DNA of 64,000 bases, from the NCBI RefSeq assembly GCF_032854445.1, contig NC_088300.1, forward strand, positions 4,154,001-4,218,000, given 5' to 3'. This DNA comes from Liolophura sinensis. Lineage: Eukaryota; Mollusca; Polyplacophora; Chitonida; Chitonidae. Shown here in pieces: positions 1 through 11,500 of this stretch. The position numbers and the translations under genes are program-made. Position 1 is the stretch's first letter; every line of letters begins with the position of its first letter. The notes beneath the pieces are model-generated. The model made no database searches. It saw only the letters and a program-made list of their open reading frames with translations, and was not told the origin of the DNA.

Positions 1-929
1 CTGTCATGACCACTATAGCCAAAACATGTGACAAGGTATTGGGTTTCTTCCGTCATCGTGTGTAAAGTCTGTTTTTATGTACCGCCATGTATATTCACTA
101 ACAGTGTAGGCCTACGTGTGTAGTGTTTTCGTGTGGTAGAAATGGGTATAAGTGTCACTTTCAACCATTTGGTAAAGTTAAAAACAGCTTCTAATGAGAT
201 GAACATTCATTCGTTATACTGCGTTGTGTACCGGTACAGAAGATTATCAAAATCTCTTCACATTATTTTGCTCCCAAACGCATCCATTAATTTATATACA
301 GATGATTTCACCAATGTGGTTGCTTTGAATTCAAGTTCAGCTCATGTTGGCTTCCTCTTCGGTCGACGTGGGAAGGTCTATCAGCAACCTGCGGATTGCT
401 GTGGGCTTCCCTCAGGCTATATATCCCTGGTTTTTTTCCACAATAATGCTGGCCGTCGTCGTATATATATTAGCGAAATATTCTTGTGTACGGCGTAAAA
501 CACCTATCAGATAAATAAATAAATAAATACGACATGTATATAGAGATTGCCGTTTTACGATCGGCAACATTTTAAGCGGGGGTGGTACTTGCTTTGTCGA
601 GAGTCTAAATGGCTAAACAAATATATACATAGTGTACGACGAACGCATAGTAAAGTACTTTTGTATACCTCCATGATAAATTTCACGTGAAAAGTGAATT
701 ACTCAGCTGTAAAGTTACAAACATTCGAAAGTTTAGTGCAGTTTGATTAAAACAGATTGTATAAGATTTTAATAAAAAGTATATATTAGTACCTGTAGTT
801 GTTTACAGTCCAGTGAGAGAAAAATGAGTGAATTCTAGATAATCCGACTGATGTAGATGTTTCAGCATATATCACGTTTGTTGTACGGAGATAGCTCTGT
901 ACAATATCCCTTAATCACTACACACGTAC
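1..929. other. Downstream intron or flank of the countin-like gene; SINE only
   Basis: The donor of the 930-1042 exon is at 925-929, so the next exon should lie to the left. I found no convincing continuation in these 929 bases. The only recognisable content is a SINE copy at 308-530; the open frame across it is the repeat itself. Confidence 0.6.
308..530 (+). repeat. tRNA-derived SINE copy 1 (diverged)
   Basis: Starts near a degenerate B-box-like GAATTCAAG, runs through GGGAAGGTCT, CAACCTGCGGAT, a CACAATAATGCTGGC block and CGGCGTAAAACACC, and ends in (ATAA)n. The same ordered blocks occur at 14893-15060 and 22503-22636 (plus) and at 43706-43883, 51017-51191 and 51475-51740 (minus). The 51475-51740 copy keeps the full tRNA-like head. 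Confidence 0.8.
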
Positions 930-3289
930 CTTGTGGTCCTCTGCTTGGAGTAACAGACAACATCGTGATCTTCGCATCGCCGTTATCAAAGATGGGACAG
1001 ACCTTCAGAAGCTCACAGAAATAAATTGGGTCGAGATCCGCCCTTGAAAGTTAAACACAGGGCTTGTTTATTGTCGGGCTGATTGAGGTTATCTATATAT
1101 CTAGGAAGACAGGCACAGCATCTAACCATACATATACGCATCCAGTGACATACCTAGTGGTATACACAAGTAGGCCTATGTCCCACTGCACCATTCGATA
1201 AACTTAAATGCTCAAATACTTATGATACACCCCACATGTCATGATTATTTTCTGATATATTCACATTTGGTTGCATGCTAAGTTTGCATAAACCCAGCAC
1301 GATCATCCATATAACTTTGTTAAGATGTGCACATTGACAAACAACTGGGAAGTAAATGCCGAATTAAAATATTGAAAAGAAGGCTGGAAATTCTAAACAT
1401 GAATCAGACTACTCGCTGTTATCCAGACACAACAGTATAGTGATTTGTTTGACCGCCTTATATACCTAATATATGTCAACATTATATAGGTTTGTAATTT
1501 CATTTTGATTCAGAAGTATAACAAGCAATGCATAGTAACTTGACACACGGAAAGGAGTATGCAACAAAACAGAAGTACCATCTTTGGTATAACTCGGAAC
1601 TTTAGGCCAAGACTTACTTTTCAATCAGCTTGATGAACTCTTCAATACCGACTACGTCACATAGAATATCACAAACGGCTCCCAAGGCCTGACTTCCGGT
1701 TTTCTGTTCCAGCAGCTGGCACAATTCTCCACACGTACCCACAACGCCGGCGTCTGGGGGCAGAGAGAACAAGAGAGAGAGAGACAAATGGAATCATACT
1801 ATCTGGCTCAGACAGAGAAGACACAAATTTGTGCGTGTGTATACAATTAAGAAAGTCTTTCTTTGGAAATGATGCCGCGCACTTCATGAAAAACGTACTT
1901 ATCCAAATGCCTTTTAGAATCTTTTACTCGATGAAGATAAAAATCATTCTGCTGTTCGTCGAAAAATATTCGGCATATATGCTGGTAAAAAGCTAATATC
2001 TTCAGTTTGTGGACTTGGTTTTGTGATCTGAAATTATGTCAGAAACTCGTTATTTCCGCATGCAGCTATATGCAGATTAGGCCTATATATTTGATGGTTA
2101 ATACACTGTTCTGCATAATTACTTTTAGCAATGGTGAAGATTGACGACATGGCCTGGTTAACTCTCCTATTACAAACTGAAGGCAGTTTAGACCACACCA
2201 GTCCTGGGATCTCAGTTATGCCTTTCAGTGGTATACATTTAAACAAGCATCATCGACTAGACGTAATCCATGGATTACATACGAAGTTTTACAGTTCAGT
2301 GCATCCAAAATCTCATTACAAATAACAACAATAATACATACTGAGAATGATGTTAAGAAGAGTATTGATGGCTTGACCAGTGAAGTCAATACATGTTGGG
2401 CACAGGTCTAGTCCCACCCTAGCGGCCCGAGAGGGTATCGTGGTCACTTGCCGAATGTGGGCTGTACGACGCTCAGCCCGAGGCTGCTGGAAGTACACAG
2501 GTTTTAGCGCCAAGGCCTCGACGGCCAGCAGAAAGCCAACAGACGTGACGACAAACAGCTGAAGATAAAACGTGACAATACCTGCGTCATTTGATACTAG
2601 ATTGAAATTATATGAATTAGAGACCCTATCCGAACGGTTGCTCAGGCTCGAATCCAGCTTTGGCTGGTTTAACTGTTGCACTAAGTCGAAGAGTATTGTC
2701 AAGAACCTGGAGAATGGCCCTCCGCTTTTCCCCAGTCATAAAAACTACACGTATTCATGAGCGCGTTGAACGCCTATCACTGGATCCTTCTGCTTGCTTA
2801 CCTGCACAACTAAAATGCGACCAGAGCATAATTAACAGCAGCATTTAATGCAGCCAGTATAATGAATAGATCAAGGTGATAGTATACATACACAGTTAAC
2901 TCCACAGAACTATACAACCAACACCGCGAGACAACGTCAAGGATTAAAAGAATGGTTCTCTGATACCGACCTAAAATTCTATAATTCCGTTTTCCAATAA
3001 GCTTACTCCAATTCGGAAAGAACGCAGAAAAGAAAAAGCTTCAGAGAGAAAAATTGTGTGTTACATCTTTGTCGTGGATAAGCCTGGTTCCGCATACAAA
3101 TGCCGAAACGTATCTGCAAACATTTGTCTATACAGTGGACAATAACGGCACAAGTCGCCACACAGTAGGGTGCAATGTGCAATTAAGGATATATGTCAGG
3201 TAACTAAAAAGCTTTTGGAAATAAACCACTTTGAAAAATGTCATATATATATATATATAGATAGATAGACCAGATAGACCAACCTTCAT
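930..3289 (-). CDS. Saposin-B domain secreted protein, countin-like (partial, 3' end off window)
   Basis: Minus-strand exons, 5' to 3': 3284-3289 (tentative ATG AAG), 2342-2558, 1618-1753, 930-1042. The last three join in phase across GT/AG introns and give about 157 residues before the left edge. A signal peptide is clear at residues 1-19 (LFVVTSVGFLLAVEALA after Met-Lys). A saposin-B type domain follows at residues 52-136 with Cys at 55, 58, 82, 86, 102, 106, 129 and 135; CPTC opens it and CELLKVCP closes it. The two outer pairs fit the saposin pattern, and two inner Cys are extra. I recognise the sequence as like invertebrate countin-type proteins, which continue into a C-terminal region that is missing here because it lies left of the window. 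The role is unknown; saposin folds bind or perturb lipids. The first exon is the weakest call: it contributes only two codons, before an AAG|GTTGGT donor. Confidence 0.82.
3243..3270. repeat. (TA)n(GATA)n microsatellite
   Basis: An alternating TA run passes into three GATA units. It lies about 15 bases downstream, in the sense direction, of the tentative start exon of the countin-like gene. Confidence 0.9.
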
Positions 3290-6200
3290 GATGTTCGATC
3301 TAGCGGAGAAAGAGATGGATTTTGATAACAGGATCAGATATTAGTCGTACGTGTGGACTTTGGTTCGGAAGAACCACGTGATTGCTCATGTCGTTCGAAA
3401 TACGATCAGATAACTGATGTCGACATATGTATGTCGGGTCAAATAGGTTCCCTCTCCTGGAACTGCTGGATTAAAAACAAAGGCCAACAAACGACCCATC
3501 ATCACATTTCCCTCCATGAAGTTTTTTGAGTACGCCCTCTCACAGACATAATGATTTCAACTTGAAGGTTGTTTGGATTTTTTCTGCTGGGTAGTCTGGA
3601 AAATCTGCAACTTTCTCAACTTGTTTTGTCTAAGATTAAAACCTTGGTCTGTCACTGATTTCGTTTACAGGTTGTACCACGCAATTCCCTGGTGATGTAA
3701 ATTATCAAACACCAATCGAACTCGTGTTTGGCTGATGGCGTTGGTACGTGCTATCTAATTTCATCCCTCTTTCCATAATGATTAAATGTATAACGTTTCC
3801 CAATACAGCATATATAGTCTATATAAGTTTGCTTTTTAACAAAGAACAAATCTATTTCCAAAGCCTTCAAAGCCATCGTCACGTTGGACAAAAGAACAGT
3901 TTCAATCAAAGCACAACGAGATACATGTTTTGATTACCGACAACTAGATGTACTAGCATGGCACATGTACACAATTTGAATACTCATTTCATTCATTCGC
4001 CTAGAACATGCCTTGCATCTTTCCAACGTCATTGAAAACTGTTAACTGCTTCTCCTTGCATGATTCTGTCCTAATGTCGTACTTTATATACTGTCTTACT
4101 TCTTTGGTGTTTGTGTTAAACGCCTTGGGAATCGGCCTTACATTTATTGCAACGAAACGTGCATTTTTGTTGGCGGCTGGTATACTGTGTCCGTGTCGAT
4201 GCATTGATCCGAGTACAAAATGTTTAAATGACAAGGATCAGTACAATGTGTGTTACTTTCCCAAATTATGACCAATGAACACAATATTTTCACGGTTTTC
4301 GGATATCGTAATAACCATGTCTAACATAATTACCGCCTATTTACGTCAGCCTGATTGAAAGATGTTCCAGTTGTAATGCCAGCAATAAAAGGTCACGTCG
4401 CGTCAGGAATATTTCCAGGTCACATCGGATGAGATTTCCACGGTGAGATTCCTTGATCATACAGTTCGAAATATTCTGTCTCTGAGAAGTGGCTTATCTG
4501 TTGTCTGAAAGTATTCTCTCCCGCTACTGAAAACCAACCGACCACGCGAGACCGCGGCACCTAGGTAAAAATACCAGATAGACCCTCCTACATGTGGCAG
4601 TGGACGGAACTAACAACTGTGTTAAATCCGAAGACCCCCAATTGATCGATCGCCTATGACAGGAAAACGCATTACGCTCAACTTATTATTCCCCCGGTTG
4701 GATTGAAACTGATTGATGGTTTCGTGTGTTTAATCTGCGGTGCATAGGTGAATACTCCGACATCTAACATAAGGCAGGCAGTCTACTGGGCAGTACTGAA
4801 AACAGCCACATGCCGCACATATTTATCATATGATATTTAGACATATGGAATGTGATACAGACGATTGCACATCCCTTTGTTTGGTATGTCTATGTATGTA
4901 TATATGCTTGAGGTTTTATGCTGTACTTAACAATTTTTAGTCATATGACTTTCAGTCCTAAGGTGGATGTACATGTTTACTGTGTCTCCCTGTGGCAGGG
5001 AGACTCCATGCATGCCGCCAAAGTCCTACCCCCGCCGAAGCATCATTCCGAAGAAACCAGAAGAACTGGTCAGCCAGTCATGTTTCCTGGCTTTAACCTA
5101 TAAGTGCAGAGCGCCAACCGAGGCAGCAGCAAGTACCATTTGTAAAGAATTTGGTATGACCCCGACACCGGTTTGTTTCCGGGTCTCCCCATTTCGAGGC
5201 GGACACTTCAACCTTACGCCACCGAACCTGTCCCCTTGGTTTGGTACACGTTAAACAAATTCACTTATATAATATATAGTATTGGTGAACTATCGGCAGC
5301 AATGAATCCCCATTGGCTATTCAGTATATCTTGGTGCTTGAGACTGTTTCAATCATTTCTGCCGTTGACTTATCCTACTGACACGCTGACTGATACAATG
5401 AAAAGTCTCACCAATCTGCAAAAGGCCTGCCTCTCTATTATATGTCTCCGGGCAACAAATGTACAACAACTTGCACCAGAAACAATTCAGTATACATATA
5501 TTCTTTCTTATAAGGTCTGGCTCGTTATACATATATACATTAATATATATATTAACAGACAATAATGAAGCAGGTAATAAAATAATTAAGTCTGTACCAC
5601 ACCACAGTATTGTCAATACCTGGCTGTGCATTTAACATGACATGTATATCACATCTCAGAGAGTTTCCCAGGAATGAAGACGTACACATATACACTTAAC
5701 AAGTCAACCTTTGCTGGTGCTATTAAATCGCTATGTCCACCAGGGTAAAAACATTGATATCAGCCAATTACATCAGTCCATGGTCAGTACAGACAGGTAA
5801 AATAACATTCATACCGACCAAAAACAACAGAGTACATGGCTTATTTTATACCACGTCCATTGCAGCTACATTCATCATTTATTCGCTGTAATCTAAGACC
5901 ATGTAATCTAAGACCATACAAACAATACTGCACTGAACTCTGTTTTGGCATAAGGTTCTGAAGGTATGCAATAAAGAAATACGGTCCTACAATCTCAAAC
6001 ACACGCCATTATCTTTCAAAGACATGCCCTAAAGTCTCAAATACATGCAATAAATTGTCGAAGTCATGATTTGAATGTGGTCCTGAGGACATGTCTTTGA
6101 GTCTTAAGGTACTGTGTGTTCGAGATACACACAATTATGCTTGATTAACATTTCTCTCTAAAGATCTTTACAGGAACTTCTTTTACCATACTTATTGGTG

Positions 6201-6959
6201 GCAGAGTATATATCTGCCACTAAAAGTGATCACTAAGGCTTATAATACAGATTTTATTCTTACCTATAACTATGTGAAGCATATAAATAAGCTTCTTTTT
6301 TGTTCCAGGTGTAAAATCCTGAAAGTAACAAAATATAAAATGCTTCAAAGCATGTTAGAACCATAATTGTGATAAAAAAAGTTACAATCTAATAATTTTT
6401 CTTTGTCATTAAATCTCATTTGCATCTACATTGACTAGCAAAGATTACACAGGATAAATTTTCTGTTTGTAGAGATCAGTCTGTACTTTGAAAAGCACTA
6501 GGCAAAGCTGCATGAAACTTACATAAAGATTTCTGCTATCAATGAATATAAACAAAATGTATAAAAACACTGATCTACCTGCTACTAAAGCAGCTTCGTA
6601 TAGTGAATATACAAAGTGCTTGGCAAACTGCAGAGGCTTTTTGGAATAAACATCTGACCTATCAAAATTAATGAGGATTAACATCAGCCACAAAGCACAA
6701 CCCACTCGCATGCTGTTTCCTACACAAATGTTTACAAATATACAAATAATCTATGGCAAGGCAGGGATGAGAACATAAACCTCCATTTAAGTAAACAATT
6801 ACAATTTTAAAAATCACTTATTTCCATTTACACGGTTATATCAAGGCACTGATGGAATAATTATGAAGTGTCAAATATACTTATTTTCTAGCTACTACGA
6901 AAATCTTCCTAGTCCAAAAAAGTTTAAATGGCTGTAATCAATCCCTTAGAACTAAATGG
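3290..6959. other. Intergenic interval between countin-like gene and SAV1
   Basis: Short open frames here (for example 4008-4271 plus and 6445-6711 minus) show no recognisable domain or splice logic, and I do not call them. The left part should hold the promoter of the countin-like gene. The right part (about 6250-6959) is the likely SAV1 3' UTR; a minus-strand AATAAA is at 6253-6258. A repeat remnant lies at 4934-5235. Confidence 0.5.
4934..5235 (+). repeat. Interspersed repeat remnant, SINE-like
   Basis: The block beginning AGTCATATGAC and followed by a pyrimidine-rich ACTGTGTCTCCCT stretch resembles the body at 37655-37890 (CAGTCATATGAC, then ATGTGCCTCCTTG). The open frames at 4918-5565 fall in or next to it and look like repeat sequence rather than a gene. 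I could not find a tRNA-like head here. Confidence 0.4.
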
Positions 6960-8582
6960 TTAAACCTTTGTCTCTACATTTTGAGTAATAACTGTCTGCG
7001 CTTGCTCTGTTCGTCCTGGCACAATCTTGTTTTGAGACAGTTGGCTAACTGGAGACTGTACTTGACGTCCAGCCAGCAGCTGTTGTTGATGTTGAATAAG
7101 CTGGACATTTTGGCGAAGTGCAGGTGGTTGTGAAGACTGCTGACTGAAGTTAGACAGGCTGACGTTAGAAACAAGCTGTTGTTGTTGTCCATACTGAGCC
7201 TGTGGTTGCTGTTGTCCATACTGGCTCTGCAGTTGTTGTCCAAACTGGTGTTGTTGTCCAAACTGGCTTTGCAGCTGTTGTTGCCCATACTGGTTTTGGG
7301 CTTGTTGTTGCCCATACTGGTTTTGGGCTTGTTGCCCATACTGGTTTTGAACTTGCTGTCCATACTGAGCCTCAATATGCTGTTGTGCATATTGGTTTTG
7401 CAGTTGTTGTTGGCCATACTGGCTCAGACGTTGAGTCTGTCCATAAAGGTTCTGTGGACCTGGTTGTTGCTGTTGTCCATATTGGCTCTGCTGCTGTTGC
7501 CCATACTGGTTCTGAAGGTACAACTGAGCTTCCGCATCCCCATACTGATTCATGACTGGCTGTGGAAGTCTTGACTGTGGTAACTGCTGTCTCAAAAGTG
7601 ACACCTGATGTAATGGCTGAGATGTAACCAGTTGATTGACAGATTGTTGGGAAGCTGTTGTATGCATAACTTGCTGTGATGAGGGAATCTGACCTACTTG
7701 CAGCTGGTGCTGTTGCCCTTGCAAATGCACTAGTGGTGTTGAAGTCACCACATGCTGCACAGCTTGCTGAGAGATGGTCATCTTGTGTACAGGCTGTGAG
7801 TGTACCTGCTGTAATTGTGGCTGTGTACCAATCATCTGGTGAACCTGTGACTGCACACTAGTTTGAGATGTCACAGGTTGTTTTCCTAGTTCTTGCTGCT
7901 GAGGCAATGGTGTCTTGGCTTGTTGAACTGCTTGTAGCTGATGCTGGCTTTGATACTGTTGTACTGCTGCAGATTGGTGGATTTGCTGAGGATGTGCAGT
8001 CATGGATTGGTGCAAGTGTTGTTGCTGAGTCACAGTGAGATGGTGCACTTGTGATCCTGGTAAATGCCTCATTCCTGACTGGTGAATCTGTTGTTGTTGT
8101 AGTTGTTGAGAGGTTGGCATCTGGTTGACTTGGGTTGATGAGGGCAGATTGTGTCCTGCTTGCTGTTGATGTAAATGTTGATGTCCTCCAGTTTCCTGCT
8201 GCAGCTGGTGGATCAGGGCCTGTTGATGAGCTTGTTGCTGATGTACCAACTGCTGGTTTGCAGACTGTTGTAGAATTGTTTGCTGTTGTTGTTGGTAGAA
8301 CGGTTGGGGCATGTCAGCGGCTTTAATAGACTGTGTAGATGTAGTGGGTTGCTGTCCCTGTGTTTGAGAGAATGGATGTTGTATCTGCAGTTGCTGAGGA
8401 TCCTGACCAGCTTGTTGTTGCAAGTGAACCGCATGCATCTGCTGTTGGCGTCTCTCTATTTCTCTATACAAAGCCATCCTGTATGCTTCATACGACATCA
8501 CTATTTTCTCCAACTCCAACTTTTCCAAGCGAATAAGCATGGCACTAAAATGTTCCAACTCATTCAGTCGAAAAAGGTCCCA
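6960..8582 (-). CDS. SAV1: SAV1 last coding exon: SARAH plus prion-like Gln-rich tail
   Basis: This is one uninterrupted exon from the acceptor at 8583-8585 (TTTTCAG before TGGGACCTT) to the stop at 6960-6962. It encodes residues 410-949. The first 45 or so complete SARAH. Residues from about 456 to 750 are rich in Gln and His with Ser, Thr, Val and Leu (LHQQQAGH and VHQMIG type runs). Residues from about 752 to 882 carry some 13 units of the form (N/S/A)QYGQQ or QFGQQ with few charged residues. The tail ends in a less repetitive segment, [17 protein letters not shown]. Because the frame is fixed by SARAH and stays open for 1.6 kb, the tail is coding by design and not read-through of an intron. 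Confidence 0.93.
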   Translation of the reverse strand, partial: WDLFRLNELEHFSAMLIRLEKLELEKIVMSYEAYRMALYREIERRQQQMHAVHLQQQAGQDPQQLQIQHPFSQTQGQQPTTSTQSIKAADMPQPFYQQQQQTILQQSANQQLVHQQQAHQQALIHQLQQETGGHQHLHQQQAGHNLPSSTQVNQMPTSQQLQQQQIHQSGMRHLPGSQVHHLTVTQQQHLHQSMTAHPQQIHQSAAVQQYQSQHQLQAVQQAKTPLPQQQELGKQPVTSQTSVQSQVHQMIGTQPQLQQVHSQPVHKMTISQQAVQHVVTSTPLVHLQGQQHQLQVGQIPSSQQVMHTTASQQSVNQLVTSQPLHQVSLLRQQLPQSRLPQPVMNQYGDAEAQLYLQNQYGQQQQSQYGQQQQPGPQNLYGQTQRLSQYGQQQLQNQYAQQHIEAQYGQQVQNQYGQQAQNQYGQQQAQNQYGQQQLQSQFGQQHQFGQQLQSQYGQQQPQAQYGQQQQLVSNVSLSNFSQQSSQPPALRQNVQLIQHQQQLLAGRQVQSPVSQLSQNKIVPGRTEQAQTVITQNVETKV

Positions 8583-11500
8583 CTGAAAAGTACAAATTGT
8601 GAGCACAGAAGTTATGATGATGGTTCTAGACTACAGATCAGAAGATAAAATAATTACACCCATATATGTGAAAATATAAAACAAGAATAAACACTGTTCA
8701 TCTCTGCACATGTTAACAGCTTGCTCCAACTGAAACATCCTTTATGAAGTCTCACCTTAAGTTTGTGGTCATGTTCCTGTGGGGCTTTGGAGTACACGAA
8801 CAGCCATTCTGGAATTTCTGACAAACACAACAAACCAACATAACTGTCTGAATTAAAATGTCGACTATGTACAAGTATAAATCATTTTCTTAAGGATGTT
8901 TTGCATTAGGCCTATTCTTTATTTCATAAATAAAACCAATCAATTAATGATGAATTTCAGCCATTGCACGCTGAATGACTTACGATTCGCATTATCTCCT
9001 AAAAGTGAACTAATACAATAATCTAAAAGTGAATTTTCAATATTTTTCAAAATTGTTATAACAAATGTGATAATATATCAAATAATATCTGATATTTTAG
9101 TTTATAAATAGGCAAATATCATTCTGGGGATACGGAAGCTACAAACCTGTGTTAAGGTAAGGGTTAGCTGGCACCAGACTTTGTCTGCTCTCAATTTGAC
9201 AAGGCAACAACTGCTGGTATTGGACATGCTGCAGATGTTGCTGTTTGTAACCAAAGAACATGTTCAGTTGAGGAATTGCCAAGGCACATGGATGTTGGTA
9301 CTGAGCTGTACGAATTATATGACTGAAAATAGAAAGAGAGTACATATTCCAGTCATTGTATTCTGCACAATTCCACTGAAGTAAAATGAAGCACAACAAT
9401 GAATTCAAAGATCTTTTCTTGTTAATGTAACAACTGATCATGTGGGATGTCAAGATGTTTGTATATTAAAATACGCCATCCATTAAACAAGGCATTCAAT
9501 GGCTTTGTATTTTATGGAGTTGTCACTCACTGTGGTGGTAAAAGATACTATGGGGAGTTTGCGAACAAATTTACTGCAGAGGTAACTGCATTTGGCAATC
9601 CCTATACTATGGGTGGCAACTGCAACCCTGTGAATGGCTGAGGAAATGTGGAGGTAGGAGGTAAAAAACCTTCCTAGGTCTTTGATATGCAAATCGCTCT
9701 GAACGATTGTCTATCTCTGTTCTATGAATGGCCACTGGAGAAAAAATCACCAGAATGCCATCAAACTTAAACATGCAAAAGTTCAGAGAATGGGCAAGAT
9801 GTATGGTAAGTATCATCAAAATTTGTGCAGTAGTTTGGGAGGAGATGCATGGATAAAATCTGAGTATGGGAAAAGCACTGTTATGCAAAGTCCTAGAAGA
9901 AGAAGTCCTGTAGGTCTCCTCACAATTGCCTCGTAGTTTGGAGGAGATACAAAATCATGTTTACAGACAGGCAGATGGACAGGGCAGACAGACAGACAGA
10001 CAGACAGGGCAGACAGACAGGGCAGACAGACAGGGCAGACAGACAGGCAGACGGACAGGGCAGACAGACAGGCAGACGGACAGGGCAGACAGACAGGCAG
10101 ACGGACAGGGCAGACAGACAGGCAGACAGACAGGGCAGACAGGCTGAATCCTGTATACCACTCTCCCTCTCCCCTTAACTGTGTTGAGGGGGAGATAATT
10201 ACAATCACATCGACCTGATGTAAATGTTTACAATTCCCTCAAAAGCAACATTAAGTACAAATACTTGCCTAAGGGGCAGACAATTAGTTTGTAATTTTCA
10301 TCTTCATTTGCAAATATGAGTAATTTTATGAGCAAAAAATATGTCAAAAAACTTTTTTCACATGTTGTTATCTGAATGCATCTTTATTCTAATGCAGAAT
10401 TATTATGCCGTAAAACTCGGTGAAAATGAAGGCAAGAAAAAGTTACTGACTGGTAATTTTCCATTTACACAAACCACCATAATGTAATTTGTCAAATTCG
10501 GCGTACGATCGCAATCGTAACTTTGTAAAGTTGAAATCACATTACAATCCCTTTGAGGAAACAACTGTAAACTCAGCTGTAGGTCTTACAATCACTTGTC
10601 ACTATGATCTCTTTGAGCAAGTGGGCCCAGGACTGTAATACATGTTATAACATGAAGAATTTTCAAGGGTGGGGCATGTTCATAATAAAGCATGGTTAAC
10701 ACTGTTCAGTTAAAAACAAGCACAATGCATAAAGTATGATGTTAAAACCAGAGATAAATTCATGCTGAAATCTGACTTACTTTACATAATAAACCCCATA
10801 TTCTTTGGATTCAATACGTTCCCATCCAGCAGGAAGGTTTTCCTTCTCCAGAGGGTGCGACCAGTGAGTGGTCTGAGTGTTGTGGTCAATGTAATATTTC
10901 TTCCCTCTAACTGTCCAGTCTACTGACCATCCAGGAGGTAAGACCATCTCATCTGAGGGGCCACCTAACCATACAACAGTCGATGCACGATAAACAAGCG
11001 TTATGAAAAATCTGGCTACCCGGTAGTTCATCAGTTATAGTTGTCAAAAAATGACAATTTGCTAAACACAGAAGTCTAACCAGCCTGTTAAGAGTTTGAT
11101 GAAGAAAAAAGTGTAATAAAGCCCTTAAAATACTGAACTTACCAAACAAACTCAACTTTTTTCATCACGCTGGCGATGAAGTTTATCGGGGGAGAAACAG
11201 GAATCCCCTACGCATCAAGATATATGTACACTGATGATAATACAAAATGAACCTAGGCTTAACAAAAAAGTGTAACTGGACACCAACACTTTCCCACATC
11301 GATCACAATCCCCTCCTTTATACTTATTAATATTTGGCGATCTAAAGTTTTACTGACAATAAACATTCAAAAAGCAAGCATGTAATTTTCAATAATAAAG
11401 CTGAGAAATACCACCTGGTTCATGTTTACCACTGGACTTATTATCATATCATAGAGCTTTCCTTACACATGCCATTTTATTATAGAGGGAGAACCCAGTA

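Noticed and set aside
133-498. 121-codon open frame
   Set aside because: Its second half is SINE sequence found elsewhere in the window (14.9, 22.5, 43.7 and 51.5 kb).
7179-7574. Plus-strand Leu-rich frame opposite SAV1
   Set aside because: It is the antisense of the CAA/CAG-rich QYGQQ block; the minus frame is anchored by SARAH.
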